Shown: one piece after another, positions 51,500 through 63,600 of the stretch
Layout: each line of letters starts with the position of its first letter
Numbering within the stretch: the first letter of the stretch is position 1
Origin: Casuarius casuarius
Taxonomy: Eukaryota; Chordata; Aves; Casuariiformes; Casuariidae
NCBI GenBank assembly: GCA_003342895.1
Contig: PTFA01000337.1
Location: 806,001-870,000 of the forward strand
Length of the DNA stretch: 64,000 nucleotides
Reading direction: 5' to 3'
Notes under the pieces: generated by a model
The model's database searches: none
Seen by the model: only the letters and a program-made list of their open reading frames with translations
Told to the model about the DNA's origin: nothing
Made by a program: the position numbers and the translations under genes

Positions 51500-52289
51500 G
51501 TAAGTCCAGATTTAAGTCTTGGCGCTATTACATTTTTTTCTGCTACAAGCACTGCCGGTAAAATAATTCTTGGGATCTCTAAGTCTAAATTATCTGTATA
51601 TTCTTCTCACATAAAAATACAGCATCGCTCCTCCAAGGATAAAATTTTAGAATTTTAGTCTCATATTGGTTGTATGTATTTCCAACATAATGTCATAACA
51701 TTTCTGTTTTTGACTTACAGACCAGTAAATCTCTGCTTTTCTCTTTCAATTTTGCTTCATCAGACCATATCACATTTAAAGATATGTATATATGCATATT
51801 TTATTGGTTTTTATGTTAGGGTGTGTCTTTTTTTTTTTTAGAAATACTTCTCTTATACTTCTGTGACAGGTCAGTCAGGTTCTAAAAAAAAGCTTTTACA
51901 GGTTCTAATCCCTGTTAAGGCACTTGCTCTTTTTAAAATCATGTTTAGGGTTTTTATTGTTTCAGAGAAGCAACGATTCTCTTGTGGCAAGGANTGACAG
52001 GCCAGGGAAATATAAAAGAGCTTCTGCATGTACTCATGTTTTTAGGAAGTTGTGCCTGACTTTTTAAAGTCACGTTCAAAGACATTTTGTTTCTTTGCTT
52101 TCTATTATCTCTTGTTAAATATTAATGACATAGGTTCAAAACCAGAAGACTGCTGGGTTAGACATTGAGAGAAAGTACAGTCGAAGCAGAGGAGTCAGAT
52201 TATTATACAGGAAATCTTGGTTTACCTTGAAAATTGGGAAAAGTACAGAGTTATCCTGAGTACTGATGAGCTTTCAGCTGATGACCTGA

Positions 52290-52910
52290 AAGCTACCCAT
52301 TAAAACCTGGATGTGTTATTTACTCAATAGGATGTTTGTGATCCTCTCCAGTGTAAGAGTAAAGCCAGGAAAAGGTAAACGATATTTGAGATTTCAACAC
52401 ATGAGATATTTCCAGGACAGGTGAGAATGTTACTGCACAAGACTGATCTAAAATCTTGTTGACATACTGTACAGATAAAATGGATTAGTGGGTATAGGGG
52501 AGGACAGCTAAAATGAAAATGAAAAAGTAGAGCCACTCGTATGAAGAAAAATTAAAAGGCCTTGTCTTATTTAGCCTAGCAAAAGGAAGAGGAGAGGGAA
52601 TATCATTAGTTTGCTTAGACAACAGAACATGAGGCAAGAGGAGACCTACTGAAGCTAAAGGATAAAGCTGGCAAAAGAAAAAGTATAATGTGAGCATGAA
52701 TAAATTTATGTTTCTAATTAGTAATTTCTAACCTTCAGAACAANGAAGTATTGGAACAGCTTTTTATTAGGAGTATTGAAGGATAAAAATCTAACCACTT
52801 TTAAGATAAAGATTAAAAAATGTACAAAAAGGTTTATACACTATGGCTGCCTTCAATAATACGGGACTCAAGGCAGTGTCCCAGCAGCCTTCTAGCCTTG
52901 AGTTACCAAG
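52290..52910 (+). mobile_element. CR1: Ancient CR1 3' region (pre-avian type)
   Basis: The plus strand follows the 3' third of old CR1 consensus elements known from turtles and crocodilians. It has a block like GAAAAGGTAAACGATATTTG near 52370. A segment around 52530-52600 corresponds to GAGCCA...GAAAAATTAAAAGGCC...TTAGCCTAGCAAAA. The CATGAATAAATTTA stretch is near 52693. The GGAACAGC segment near 52755 follows, and the terminal GGGACTCAAGG...GTCCC block lies at about 52862-52900. The frame is destroyed by many substitutions and indels. Divergence is much greater than in the four younger CR1 copies, and the orientation is opposite to the ancient fragment at 14-15 kb. Both edges are approximate, and the element may extend left to about 52140. 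Confidence 0.7.
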
Positions 52911-54474
52911 TACAAACATATTTTATTTTAAAGTTAATATAAAAGAAATCATATTTTACTTCAGGTTCTATAAATCAAATTTTAATATTTGGCTATTTTA
53001 TAACTAAATAAATTTCCTTTAAAAAAGATGTTACTCTAGATATATGCAGAGATTTTCGCAGCAACTAGTGGTAAAGTTGACTTCCCTTGATTCATGTACT
53101 GAAAGTGACCACAGAGTACATGCTAGTTGGAGCCACTTTCATCTAATTATCACTATGGCATTTTTCAGAATAACACTACTTGACATTTACACTGAAATGT
53201 GNTATGATGTTTCCTTATGTTCATTCTCTTTACAGTCATTTTAGTCTGTCATCACAGTAAGACACACATTGTACATGAACTTTCATTTGTACTGTAATTT
53301 CCTTTAAATTTGATAACTTTTGCAGTAATCTTTGGTATTAAGAAGGACACAATTTTTATTAAATCTAGTCTTCTGGCAAGCAGTGCTTCAGTTTCTCAGT
53401 ATGTTTACAAAATTTTNTTTTATTATTACTACTGCACTGAAGATGCCATAATAAAAGAATGACATGAAAAAAGCGAAACAGTTTTGGAATTCTACCAGCA
53501 AGTGCTACAGATAGAAATAATTGGAGCTAATTTATTTTTTTTTTTATAAGATGTAAGACCACAAAGTTAATCAGTATTTATAGAATTTATATTATTTCCT
53601 TTGTTCCTCCTCACTTTTAAGGATTAGAAATAAAGAATCCCTCTGGAAGTAGTATTTTGAAGCGTTGGGACAGCATGACGAGAAGTTTGTAAGTGTTTGT
53701 TTGTTTGCTTGGGTTTATTTACTTGGTGAACAGATTTATTTTCCTATTTAGCAAAGCTCAAATGTCTTTAAATGTACAAATATTAGTCAGAAATTTGCCT
53801 CTTTTTAAAACCAATTCTATATAATTTGAAAGCATCAAATATCTTGTATATTTTTGTATACAACCTATTAACCATCCTAACTTTTTAAAACAGGGATATG
53901 ATGTATATTGGTATCTTTTACAGATTACTGCTGCAGTTTTATTGTATAGCCAGGAACTATACATTTACCTATACCAACCTGTTTTTCTTGAAGAGAAATA
54001 CAGCACTGAGTTATACACGCACAGCGAGCAAGCCTTTTAGTGTGTAATTATTACTGTTACGTCCAGAAAGCTCTTGGATGTCCTGTCGCATACAGAGGTG
54101 TCCACAACATAAAGGCCTGTTTGGAGTATCTGTCAAAGGGGCACAAATTGGCCCAAAGGTTTTCAGTGGAAGAAAAATGTATTTCAGATTTTTACTTGCT
54201 GCTCCTTCTTTCCCTTAGGATATCCTGAGATATTTTCAGTTACTATCCATCACTGGCAGTTGCTGCTTTTCCTGGATGTATGATTAACTGACACAAGCAA
54301 AGCTGCAGAAATAGAGCAGACTATGCAAAAACCAGTAGAATAAATGTTGAGCCATAGCATCTGCTAGCATAACTCTACTAGCTGCAGCCTCAACAAAGAC
54401 TTTCTCCTTTTTCTTTTTACTTTCAAAGATGTATAATGAATTTCGGTAAGAGAATCGCTTGGATCTGCTCACAT
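52911..54474. other. AT-rich DNA, no gene seen
   Basis: Short open frames without motifs and a few T-rich runs. Nothing else is supportable. Confidence 0.5.
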
Positions 54475-55200
54475 TTCCAGCGGCTCTCCACTATCCAGCC
54501 CAGACTATGGCCCCTCCATTCCTTGGCTCTCAGGGCTCTCATCTTATTCACTGGGTAGTTCAGCTTGAAGTTTGCTAGAGATCACATATGGGCTTGTGAA
54601 CCCTCACTCTCTCCAATTGTCACCCCGGACACATGGCGCTGTGGCCCAATGTCCCACTCCAGCAGTTGCACTCAAACATCCACACACACATGCACCAGAA
54701 GAGAAAGCCCCTCACCCAGGAAAATACTCAGAAATTTAATGTTTAATGAGTTTAAAGAGCATCCAGGGCAGCCTGTGCTGACCAGGCACACAGCATGGCC
54801 AGACAAGTGCATGGACCAGCTCCTGTTTACAGGCAACTGGCCCCTTTTGTCTCCTTTTCCCTCTTTTTCCCACTCTTGTTCCTCCCCAATTCACCTTGAT
54901 GCCTCCCTTTCCCCACCTTTGGTCCTTCCCCTAGACATCCCATAGTAAGTCTTGTGCCATCCCAGCACGCTCTTCCCTTGCACCCCATAACGAGCCCTGC
55001 GCCCTGGCAGTGCCCCAGCCTGCGAGGGCCCCGGAGAGCCTCTCTGCTGGCCATGGGGACGGGTCTCCTCCTGGCCCACAGGGCTGGGGGTCCCCTGGGA
55101 CAGCCCTGGGGGCCGGGCAGGGGCTGGCGGGTTTACTGGGGCTCGCGCACCTGCCGCCNTCTGCGGGCCTCCTGTGTGTGGGGGTGTGCTCTAATCATAT
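54475..55200 (-). mobile_element. GC-rich block, possibly a solo LTR of an endogenous retrovirus
   Basis: About 720 bp is far richer in G and C than the flanks. The right half (54960-55190) contains several CpG sites. Read on the minus strand, a GC-rich leader is followed by a purine-rich stretch. Next come overlapping ATTAAA-type signals (about 54730-54765) and then a stretch with GGTGAGGGGCTTTCTCTTCTG and GT repeats. Promoter-like GC sequence, a poly(A) signal and a downstream GT-rich region in that order resemble an avian LTR. I could not confirm TG...CA ends, a target-site duplication or any internal retroviral gene. It could instead be a GC-rich promoter or another old repeat. No viral protein is encoded. 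Confidence 0.35.
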
Positions 55201-57870
55201 ATCTTAAGCAAGTCATCTTAGATAGGTGTTTTTAAGTTTATCATGTGAGAGCAAATGATCACTAGCAACCTGCTCCATCTGTCTGGCGCATTTAAACTCA
55301 GGGAAGGAAGAAAGAGATACTCAACCAGCTAGAAGTATGGGTTCCTGTGCAAGGCAAGTGTTAAATTCAATCCTGTGCTAATATCTTGGGATTTGTTACT
55401 GCTTTTCATTTTACTGGGTTATCCAGTCATCGCATATACTAAAGAAATAAATTNCACATATTGAGAGTGCTTTCTAGATTACCCTTTTTGGAAATCAACT
55501 TTCTTTTTATCTTAGGTACACTGCATATTGTGTTTGGAACAGTAAAAATCACAGTACATCAAAATGTGTTATTAGCACCTGTTCCTTATTAGCTCCTAAT
55601 TTGAAACAGAATAATTTCAACAGATACACATGATCCTTTTAATGGTATATATATGTGGTTTTAATCCCACATGTATGTGAGAAAGCATTCTGCAAAAATG
55701 TAAACATGATCTCAAACACCTCTCTTAAGACTCTCTTCTGCTTTTTCATTATAGCAGCAACTACAAAAATCTTGTACAAATATATTTTTTCACATATGCA
55801 GTTAAGTATTTGTCTTTGGAATAAAATTTTCCATTAAAATAATTCAAAATTTCATAATGTTGAGGTACAGCTCCTGGCTTCCATTTTTCTACTTTGTGTT
55901 GTATTTAATAAAGAAAACACAATATGCAATATAAACATAGAACATAAAATATATGTTTTAATAGCAACTGTCTTAATAACAACAGTCCCCCAAATGTAGT
56001 GCAAAATATTTAGATAGTTAAATTTGCTTAAATTGTGTTCACTTCAAGTATGTAGGTTTTCTGCAAATATTATACCAAAGACACTTAATGGCCACAGCTC
56101 ATAGAAATATTTCTCTAGTTACATTGAATAGTAACTGGATAAAATGCAGAAACAGCCCAGGAAAGCAGGGACTTGCCATATGCCCTCTCTCTTATCTCCT
56201 TCCCCTTCATGCCAGTGTGGCTTCACAGGGACATCGAAACTTGAAGGGTACATTTCCCTTACTCTTTTTCCTCACTCCCCATTAATTTAAAAAATTGTTT
56301 TCAGAAATCTAGGTTTAGGAGGGTTTGGAAACTAACTGTTTTATATTTGTAGGAAAGTCTTCTAATCACTGGGATATCACTTCAGAAAGGTGAATGGCAG
56401 CTGCTCTCTCTCTGATGATTTCATAATAGAAAGCAGTCATAACTATAGTCTATGAGAGGTTTAATCTTCTACACTTGGAGGTGAGCGCGTGTGTGTTCTG
56501 AGCATGTTCTGAGGAAGGCTCGAGTTCCCCTGGACCCCAGTGAGGCTGAGAAAGGAGAAACTCAGCAGCTCCTCAGGCTGGAGTTCTCAGTCTGTGCAGA
56601 GTTAAAACTCCAGGGAAAAATAACTTCCAGCAGGGAGGCATCTACCAACCTCAGATACATCCTGTATTATACAAAGCAGCCAAGCAAGAGATTTTGATAT
56701 TGAAGCAGTTAGCTTAAGGACCTCAATTCCACCTAACCCCTGCTTGGAAACTTAACTCTTTTACAGAAGCTTGCCCAGTATGTCTATTAAAATGTCTCAT
56801 TTGCTATCAATTTTTCTGAGATTCTATCAAGACTGCTACAGCACACAACAAAAGCAAAGATAGTAAGATATGAAAATGTGTAGATGCTGCTATTAGTGAC
56901 TGACGAATAGCACATGAGACACTGGGAAAGGATAAACACTTTGTGATTAGGACAGTGATAACTGTTTTACCTGGAATTCAATGAATGATTGTCCAAAAGA
57001 TATTAGCAACACAAAGCCAGTTAGTTGCCAGTGTATTTCATAGGTGATTGAACATATTGAGAGACTGCAAAGTTTTGTCTTGCTCACCTTTAAGAATGAG
57101 GGGAAAAAAAAATTGAGCTGCACAAATTGAGCTGTTTCAATTCAGGGATACCAAAAAGTTGTCACTGAAAATACTATAAATTGAAGCATTTGGCATCTGA
57201 CTAAAATATTGTTGCAGATTCAGCTGTCAATACTAGTTCCTCAGTGCAAGAAAGCACACCCATAAGATACTGCATTGCAATCAGAGATTAATAAAGATGA
57301 AAAATTATTAGGGTTATATGAATAATAATACTGATAATTTTATTTTGCAACTCATATAAGAGATCAGGCAGAAAAGCAGTTAAGTTGTTCCCAACTGTTT
57401 TGTTTTGATGAGAACCTGGAGTACCTGTGCTTTGAACAAATGCCCGCACCAGATAATTAGGAGAAATATTAGAGACTAGCCCTCAATAATCTGCAATAAT
57501 GGTGTTCTACATTGCACAGATTAGATAAATAATCATCCCTCCAGAAAGGACTATTTCTACTTGTGAAGTAACCAAAGTTAAAATGCTTTTTCTCCCCTGT
57601 TTCTTTGATCGTTGCTTTCTAGATTCTGTGAATCTAACTCTGCATCATCATCAAAGAGCAAGGAGTTCTGGAAATGTCAGAACAATTAATTTGATTATTT
57701 TTGAAATATTACCATTTTCATTTCAGTGAAAACTACTCAGCAATTCAACCCAAATCTGATTTATCCAAAATAGCATTTTTCAGTGATTAATGACTCACTG
57801 AAAAAACTTCACGTAGCTTTAGAGGGAAGTACTAGTTTTAAAATGTGTTTTGAANTATATATTTCCATTT
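55201..57870. other. AT-rich DNA, no gene seen
   Basis: Open frames are short and without motifs. A slightly GC-richer patch at about 56460-56680 has a frame of 68 codons with no recognised domain. Confidence 0.5.
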
Positions 57871-58240
57871 CTGTCCTTAGCACATAGGCATGTAGGCCGA
57901 CAACATCGGGGTGCAATCAGCTGTCCATCGAGGTTCTGCATTGGAGGAGCATAACTGCACCATTTGTGAGGCTCCTCTGCTTCAAACTCTGCATCTGAAG
58001 ATGCTGAGCTAAATCCAGATTGAAAAGCTTTAAAAGTGACAAACTCTTGTCTCCTTTTTTTTAACCTGTTCATAAGTGTTTAAAGTTAAGAACAAGATAC
58101 TTTGGGCCTTTTTCTTCTAGTCCATTCTTCTGTGGTGTTAACATCATAATTTAAGATTTTGAAAATAGCAGAAAAAGTTCTATTTCTCTGGTGTACTGTA
58201 CTTATCTTGTTGCAGAAAATAAACAATTAATGAGAATGTA
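57819..58240 (+). other. Candidate terminal exon (plus) overlapping an 84-codon antisense frame
   Basis: On the plus strand a strong acceptor (pyrimidine-rich tract ending TTCTGTCCTTAG at 57880) is followed by an open frame in phase 2. This frame encodes about 23 residues (HVGRQHRGAISCPSRFCIGG core, 57883-57951) and ends with TAA at 57952-57954. An AATAAA lies at 58218-58223, with GT-rich sequence just after it. On the minus strand the same DNA holds a frame of 84 codons (57819-58073) with a Cys-rich CCRPTCLCAKD segment near its end, but no clear donor. Either strand might carry a real exon. I do not recognise either product, and a chance arrangement is possible. Confidence 0.2.
58218..58223 (+). 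promoter_or_regulatory. AATAAA polyadenylation-like hexamer
   Basis: It lies about 265 bases after the TAA of the candidate terminal exon and about 30 bases before a GT-rich stretch, in the usual order for 3' end formation. In AT-rich DNA this hexamer is common by chance. Confidence 0.2.
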
Positions 58241-58383
58241 AGAATATAAAGTGGCCTTGTGTTGTCTTAATACCAGATCAATAGAAAACCTTTTTCTGAT
58301 CAAAATTTATGAATCAATTTTAATATGCAAATAGAGTTTTCATGTTGTTCTGAGAGTCAGAGAGACTTAACTCCAAATTTCAG

Positions 58384-58401
58384 AAAAAAAAAAAAAAAAA
58401 A
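58384..58401. repeat. A18 homopolymer
   Basis: Eighteen consecutive A, 160 bases after the candidate poly(A) signal. No retrocopy body was recognised upstream, apart from the unassigned block at 57.9-58.2 kb. Confidence 0.9.
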
Positions 58402-61400
58402 CGATTTACAACTCTTTTCAGTGGTTGCTTCTCAATGATACATGTTCCTTATGGCCTTGCCATCCTTATGCTATGCCATACAATCTGAAGTTTGAAAGGT
58501 TTTTGATTTGAGCTGCATATTAGCATAGAAGATATATGGACTGTCCATATATAGCCACACTGCTAAAAAGATCTGTTGTTAAACTGAATTATTTTAGTAA
58601 GATTTAACAGCTATCCTGAATCAGAGATAAGAAACTGTCAAAGTTCCTGCTAAACATTTATTGATAGATTTTTGAAGGGTTATAATTCATTTCTTTGGCA
58701 GTCCTTTAACTCCCTGGACTAAAACTAATTAAAGAAATTTTCAGGTGAACTTTTTGGCTGAAAAAAGTGCCATATTTGCTTGTTCAGATATTTTAAGAAA
58801 CAGAAAGTAGAGAACACAATTTTATTTTAATCCTGAATGGGAACTTCTTGAAAGAGTGGAGATATTTCCACTTTACTGACTAGCAACATTGATATTAATG
58901 GAAATACTATACATTTTCCATATAGCTCAGAGTGAATTTTGCTCTGTATTATCATGTACAAATATTTAACATTTGTTTTGGTTAGCTGAAAACACTGCTG
59001 CTATACAAAAAAAANCCCACAAAACAGTTTCACCATTTTGTGATTCATGCTACTGTGTTGCATTGTTGAAGGACAGTTTTGGCTATCTTGAGAATATATG
59101 TTCTTTTTCTTAATAATCCTGTACTCACTGTTCCCATGAGATAGTAAAAAGGAAAAAAAAATACAGAACTGTTATGTTGATATAAAGAGCTGTAGGAGGA
59201 AGGGAAGTAAAAAATTGTATTATGTCATCATGAACAACCAACACCAACGAACGGTACAGTCAATTGAAACTAAAGAAGAGCTCTTTTTTGTTTTGTCACA
59301 GCACACCGCATCTTGCGCTACTCACTGAACAGATCATGCTCAGGTGTATAGAAACATAACAAGGCCTGGCTGTATCTCACTCCTCCTACATGACACTATT
59401 CTCATACAGGCCTTTTATGGCAAAACAGAATTCTGAGAAATAATTTGAGCCCTTAAGTTGCCCGTTGAGTCTAAGAATTCATCACTGTTCAATAGCATGA
59501 AATAAACTGTCCAACTTTCCCAGTAAAACAGGACAATTGAGTCCTCTGCTAAGAGATTTAGAAAAAAACTATAATACTCAGGTACATCTGGCAAGCAGAT
59601 CTCAGGATTTTGAGGAGAATGGGATGACACTGATACATAAATCTCCCTCCTCTTTCTCCACCAAATTTTATTTAAACATTTTCTAATGTATTTCTAAAAC
59701 TAAAGTTTAATTTTTACTTCCATTCCAGTGTAAAATAAAGGTTATATTGTCTACATAATAAAGCAGTGATGCAGAAATCATGTGTCTTAAAGGTAGCTCT
59801 GATTGACTTGTGCTTCATTAGGTAATTAGGGGATAAAGCGGTGTACAGTGTTCAGTGTTACTTCCAGTAGGGCTCTAGATGTATCTGTTTGCTTCTAGGC
59901 AGCAGATGTCTTCACACTTTTTGGAAACCCAGAGAACATCTTAATCTTTAAGATCTCTTCATGCAAGGTCTTTTTATTAGGCCCATTTTGGGAATAGAGA
60001 TCATTAAAGTGCAGATCAGAATTATTAACCATTATGAGTCTTGCAAGGTAATCTACACACCTCTGGTGCCTCTACAGATCAGTAAGCACCAGAGCAATAG
60101 AATATTCATAGCAAGAAAGCAAAGGTTAGCCAAATGTCCAATCATTCAAAAGCTGTTTCCAAATAATGGCAGAGACCATACGGGTCCTCATGAAGTTTAC
60201 AACAAGCAGTGAACGCAACTATTCAGCCATTTCCTACTGTGTTGACATAAGGAGTTTTCTGAACCTCGTTCAAGAAGTTTCTTGAAAGAAAATTCCACAG
60301 TCAGGATGTTTGATGGGAGTTATGTGAGTAATGACAAGTAGATNTGACACCCTCAACTAATCAGGATGATCTAAAGAGGAAACTAGCACAGACTGAAATT
60401 CGGAATAAAAGCCCCAATCAAAATTGTGAGAGAGGGCTAAAGTGAACAAATGGCTTTCAGTGAAGAAGTCCACTGCTGAGTAAAATTCTTTCCATTCAGT
60501 AATGGTCCAAACCTGTGCAATCACTGAAATAATATTGCAAAGCAGACAAATCAAAAATTTTCAATAAGCAATTGCTTTCCTCTCCTTTATTCTAGTATGA
60601 AAACTGATGCATTGAATTACACATACAAAAGAGATAAATGTGTAGGAAGTTCCAAGGCTAAGATAACAAAAAACACACAGTCTCTTACATCAAGAGGAAT
60701 TTGCTAGTAAACAGTGGAGCATTTTAACTTCGAGATTCAAAGAAAGTTTATTTATGAGGTATTTGGGAAATAATATTTCAAATAATTTGTATTATTACAC
60801 TCTGAATACAAAACTAAAATGCTATTATGTTTTTGAGCCTTGAAACTTCTTTCCAAGGAGTTGCTTCACTTCCTGTGCTATGCTTTCAATGAGCTGAGCT
60901 TTACTTTCCTCTTTTCCTTATTTTTCCCTTGCATACTTATGTGGTCAAAAAATTGCATATTGAGCCTAAACCTTTAGTTCTATTTTAAAACAGGGTTTTG
61001 TACAAGTGATTCCTATTTTTTATGTTTTTAAAATGGATAAGTTAAATCTAAATAGAACCTATGATGCATCCTCTATGTAGATCACCCAATGTGTTCTCAT
61101 TTGAATTAGTGGAATTATATTAATTTCCCTATGTTGCACAGATATAATTGAACCAAATTTATAGAAAATAGGCTTTAAGCAGGTGAGCAAGTAGAACTCT
61201 GTTGAAAATTCAGTTATTTTGGTGGATGAATAAAATATCACAATGTAGCTATTCAAGATTCTGTTGGATTTGCTGAACTGAGATTTGTGGAACTCATCTT
61301 TGTGGTTGAGTAAAGACAAAATATTGAGAGGAAAAAATGTGACTGTAGGGAGAGGAAGGGACATACAATTTAATATTGCAGTCCTACTATGAATTTCATG

Positions 61401-61767
61401 ATTTATGTTTTAAAATTGCATTAATGCTGTGAAAAAACATACATAGTATGTGTGCATGATACAACAAACTTCTGTAATAACAGACATATTTCCTTCTGAT
61501 AGTGTGAAACTTGATAAAAATAGTAATATAGAGTTGATGTAATGATGTTCATCAGACCTCAAATTTCTCTCTTCCTGAACTCTTTCCTACTTCCTATGAA
61601 TTGTCTTCCCTAGCACAAACATTCCATGCTGGTAACCTTGCTTTCGTAATAAATCTTTGTAGGTCATATACTATGTAATCTATTCCTGGATTATATGCAC
61701 TCCTATTCCAAACTTAACATTTATTAACCTAAAATCATTATTCCTAGGAAAGAGTAAACTTAATGAG

Positions 61768-61831
61768 ATATCTGTATCTATATCTATGTATATCTCTCTC
61801 TCTNTATATATGAGATATATATATATATATA
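61768..61831. repeat. Compound TATC, CT and TA microsatellite
   Basis: TATC-like units pass into a (CT)n run, then one N, then (TA)n of about ten units. It is likely length-variable, and the N suggests an assembly ambiguity. Confidence 0.88.
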
Positions 61832-62608
61832 ACTGGAGAAAAACATAGAATGCAGTAGAAAAAACTATTTAGAATTATCTGGAAGTTAAAAATAACCAGA
61901 CAGAGAAAAAGACAGTCAAACTGTCATATGGATTCTCAGATATCTAAAAAATGTTTAGGTTGGGGAAAGTGAGATGGGGAAGATCTTTCTCTGAGGTACT
62001 CATACATTTTTTTTCCCTCTTCTTGCTTAAATTCTTCCTTTCCCATTTGTCAAGTGCATATACAGAATGTCACATGGAAGGCTGAAATGATTGTCTGAGA
62101 TTAGTCTGTGCAAGGCAAAGTGAATACTGGATTACTTTCTAAGTACATTGGAGTTTGAAGTTTAGAGAAAGTGATATAAAATTCAGTTGAACATGTACTA
62201 TGCATTATGCTAAGCAAACTTAACAATACATAATCTTCTTTATCAAACACTCCTTTTTATGCAGGAGCATGTATAGCTGACTGATGAAGATCCATGTGTC
62301 TTTTATCATTGTGTTTTTTCTTTGCTTTAAAATAGGGACCAATTTGTTCTAGCAGGTCCTAAAATTATTTTTATAAAGGTACACCAAAACAATTGGTTTG
62401 CTAAAAGACTTCTTAAGATATACCATGATTTTATGAATGGTGATCAAGTATTCAGTCAGTCACTTCTTTCCTTCTCAGTCTGCTTGTTTATTTTTGCTTA
62501 GGATGCTGATTTTTGAGCAGGATTTCATAGAAATGTGTGACAAAACTCTGATCTGTTCTCCTTTCTACTGATTCTAGATACTTGCTGCAGGAAAGTTTTG
62601 GATCACTG

Positions 62609-63600
62609 GATCATAGAATGACTGACATTGGAAGGGACCCCAGGAGGTTTTGAGCCCAACCTCTTGCTCAAAGCAAGGTCAGCTGTGATGTCAGACGAGG
62701 TGGCTCAGCATTTTATCCAGGCGGTCTTGAAAAGCTTCAAGGACAGAGACTGCACATCATCTCTGGACAACCTGTTCCAGTGCTTGATTTTTCTCATCAT
62801 TTCCTTATGTTCTTCTCTGTTCCAACTTATGTCTGTTGTCTCTCATCCTGCCACCATGTACCACCATGAAAAGCCTGTCTCCACCTTCTCAGTAACCTCC
62901 TCACAGGTACTGGAAGATGCTATTAGGTCAGTCCAAACTGTCTCTTCTTCAAGATAAACAAGCCATGTTCCCTCAGCCTCTCCTCACAGGACAAGTGCTC
63001 CAGCACCCTAGCCATCTTGGTGGCCTTCTGCTGAAGCTGATCTTGTTGCTCAGCATCTTTCTTGAGTTGCAAGGCCTGAAACCAGATACCCTATTCTAGA
63101 TGTGGTCTAACAAGTGCCTAGTACAGAGGGATAATCTCTTCCTTCAATCTGGTGGCTGTGCTCCTGTTAATAAGCAGAGGATGCTGTTAGTCTTTGCTGC
63201 CAGGGCACACTGCTGGCTCATATTCAGTTTGCTGTCCACCAGGGCCCCAAGGGTGTTTTCTGCAGAGCTTCTCCTCAGTCAGTCCCTACCCAGGTGCAGG
63301 ACTTGGCATTTGTTCTTGCCTGTTTTCATAAGGTTCCCATTGGCCCATTCTTCCAGCCTGTCTAGGTCCCTCTGGATGGCAGCTTTCCTGACACCATCCC
63401 TACAAGCCTGAGCAATGTTCCTAAATGCTTCCTTTTTTTGCCTGTCCCTTCTTCCAGCCCCTGTATACTGCCTTTTTGCTTTGGTACTCAACCATGAGTT
63501 CCCTGCTTAGCCCCGCCTTATCTCCTGATACACCTGCTTGTTTTCCTGAGTACCAGGATTAAATGTTCTTGTGCTTGGAGTTTGGGTTAATTTCCTTTGA
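62609..63600 (-). mobile_element. CR1: CR1 non-LTR retrotransposon with internal deletion
   Basis: The left edge (about 62609) is the reverse complement of a CR1 3' end, with ATCATAGAATGACTGA followed by the GGAAGGGACC block. The antisense of the ORF2 C-terminal region runs to about 63381. From about 63384 the sequence jumps to the antisense of the linker between endonuclease and reverse transcriptase, recognised by RNIAQACRDGVRKA in the minus-strand frame 63279-63491. It continues as linker-like sequence to about 63600. The region coding the reverse transcriptase catalytic motifs is missing. The copy therefore contains 3' and central parts but not the palm domain. The right edge is approximate. 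Confidence 0.9.
63279..63491 (-). pseudogene. Fused CR1 ORF2 remnant, linker joined to post-catalytic region
   Basis: This minus-strand frame of 70 codons starts in linker sequence (KKEAFRNIAQACRDGVRKA). It passes without a break into AIQRDLDRLEEWANGNLMK and QVLHLGRD, which in intact CR1 ORF2 lies after motif C. The join is at the GCT codon on the minus strand (63381-63383). Comparison with the large copy in this window shows RKAKAHLEL after the linker and [18 protein letters not shown] after motif C. The deletion therefore removed roughly 300 codons and preserved the frame. The fused product lacks both catalytic domains, and the frame is closed a short way downstream. Confidence 0.8.

Larger units (their letters stand above)
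47961..52289. other. Unique DNA, no gene recognised
   Basis: The first part (to about 49300) is of more balanced base composition and has several overlapping open frames of 64-88 codons, for example 48214-48417 and 48829-49095. None shows a known domain, and no consistent exon structure was found. The rest is AT-rich. An alternating purine-pyrimidine tract and a 13-bp tandem duplication are listed separately. Confidence 0.45.
58241..62608. other. AT-rich DNA, no gene seen
   Basis: Only short motif-free open frames are present (up to 101 codons at 61059-61364, minus strand). An A18 run and a compound microsatellite are listed separately. Confidence 0.5.

Noticed and set aside
54565..55235. 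Several overlapping frames in the GC-rich block
   Set aside because: Pro, Ser and Gly-rich frames in all phases are expected from GC-rich DNA. No viral or cellular protein motif is present.
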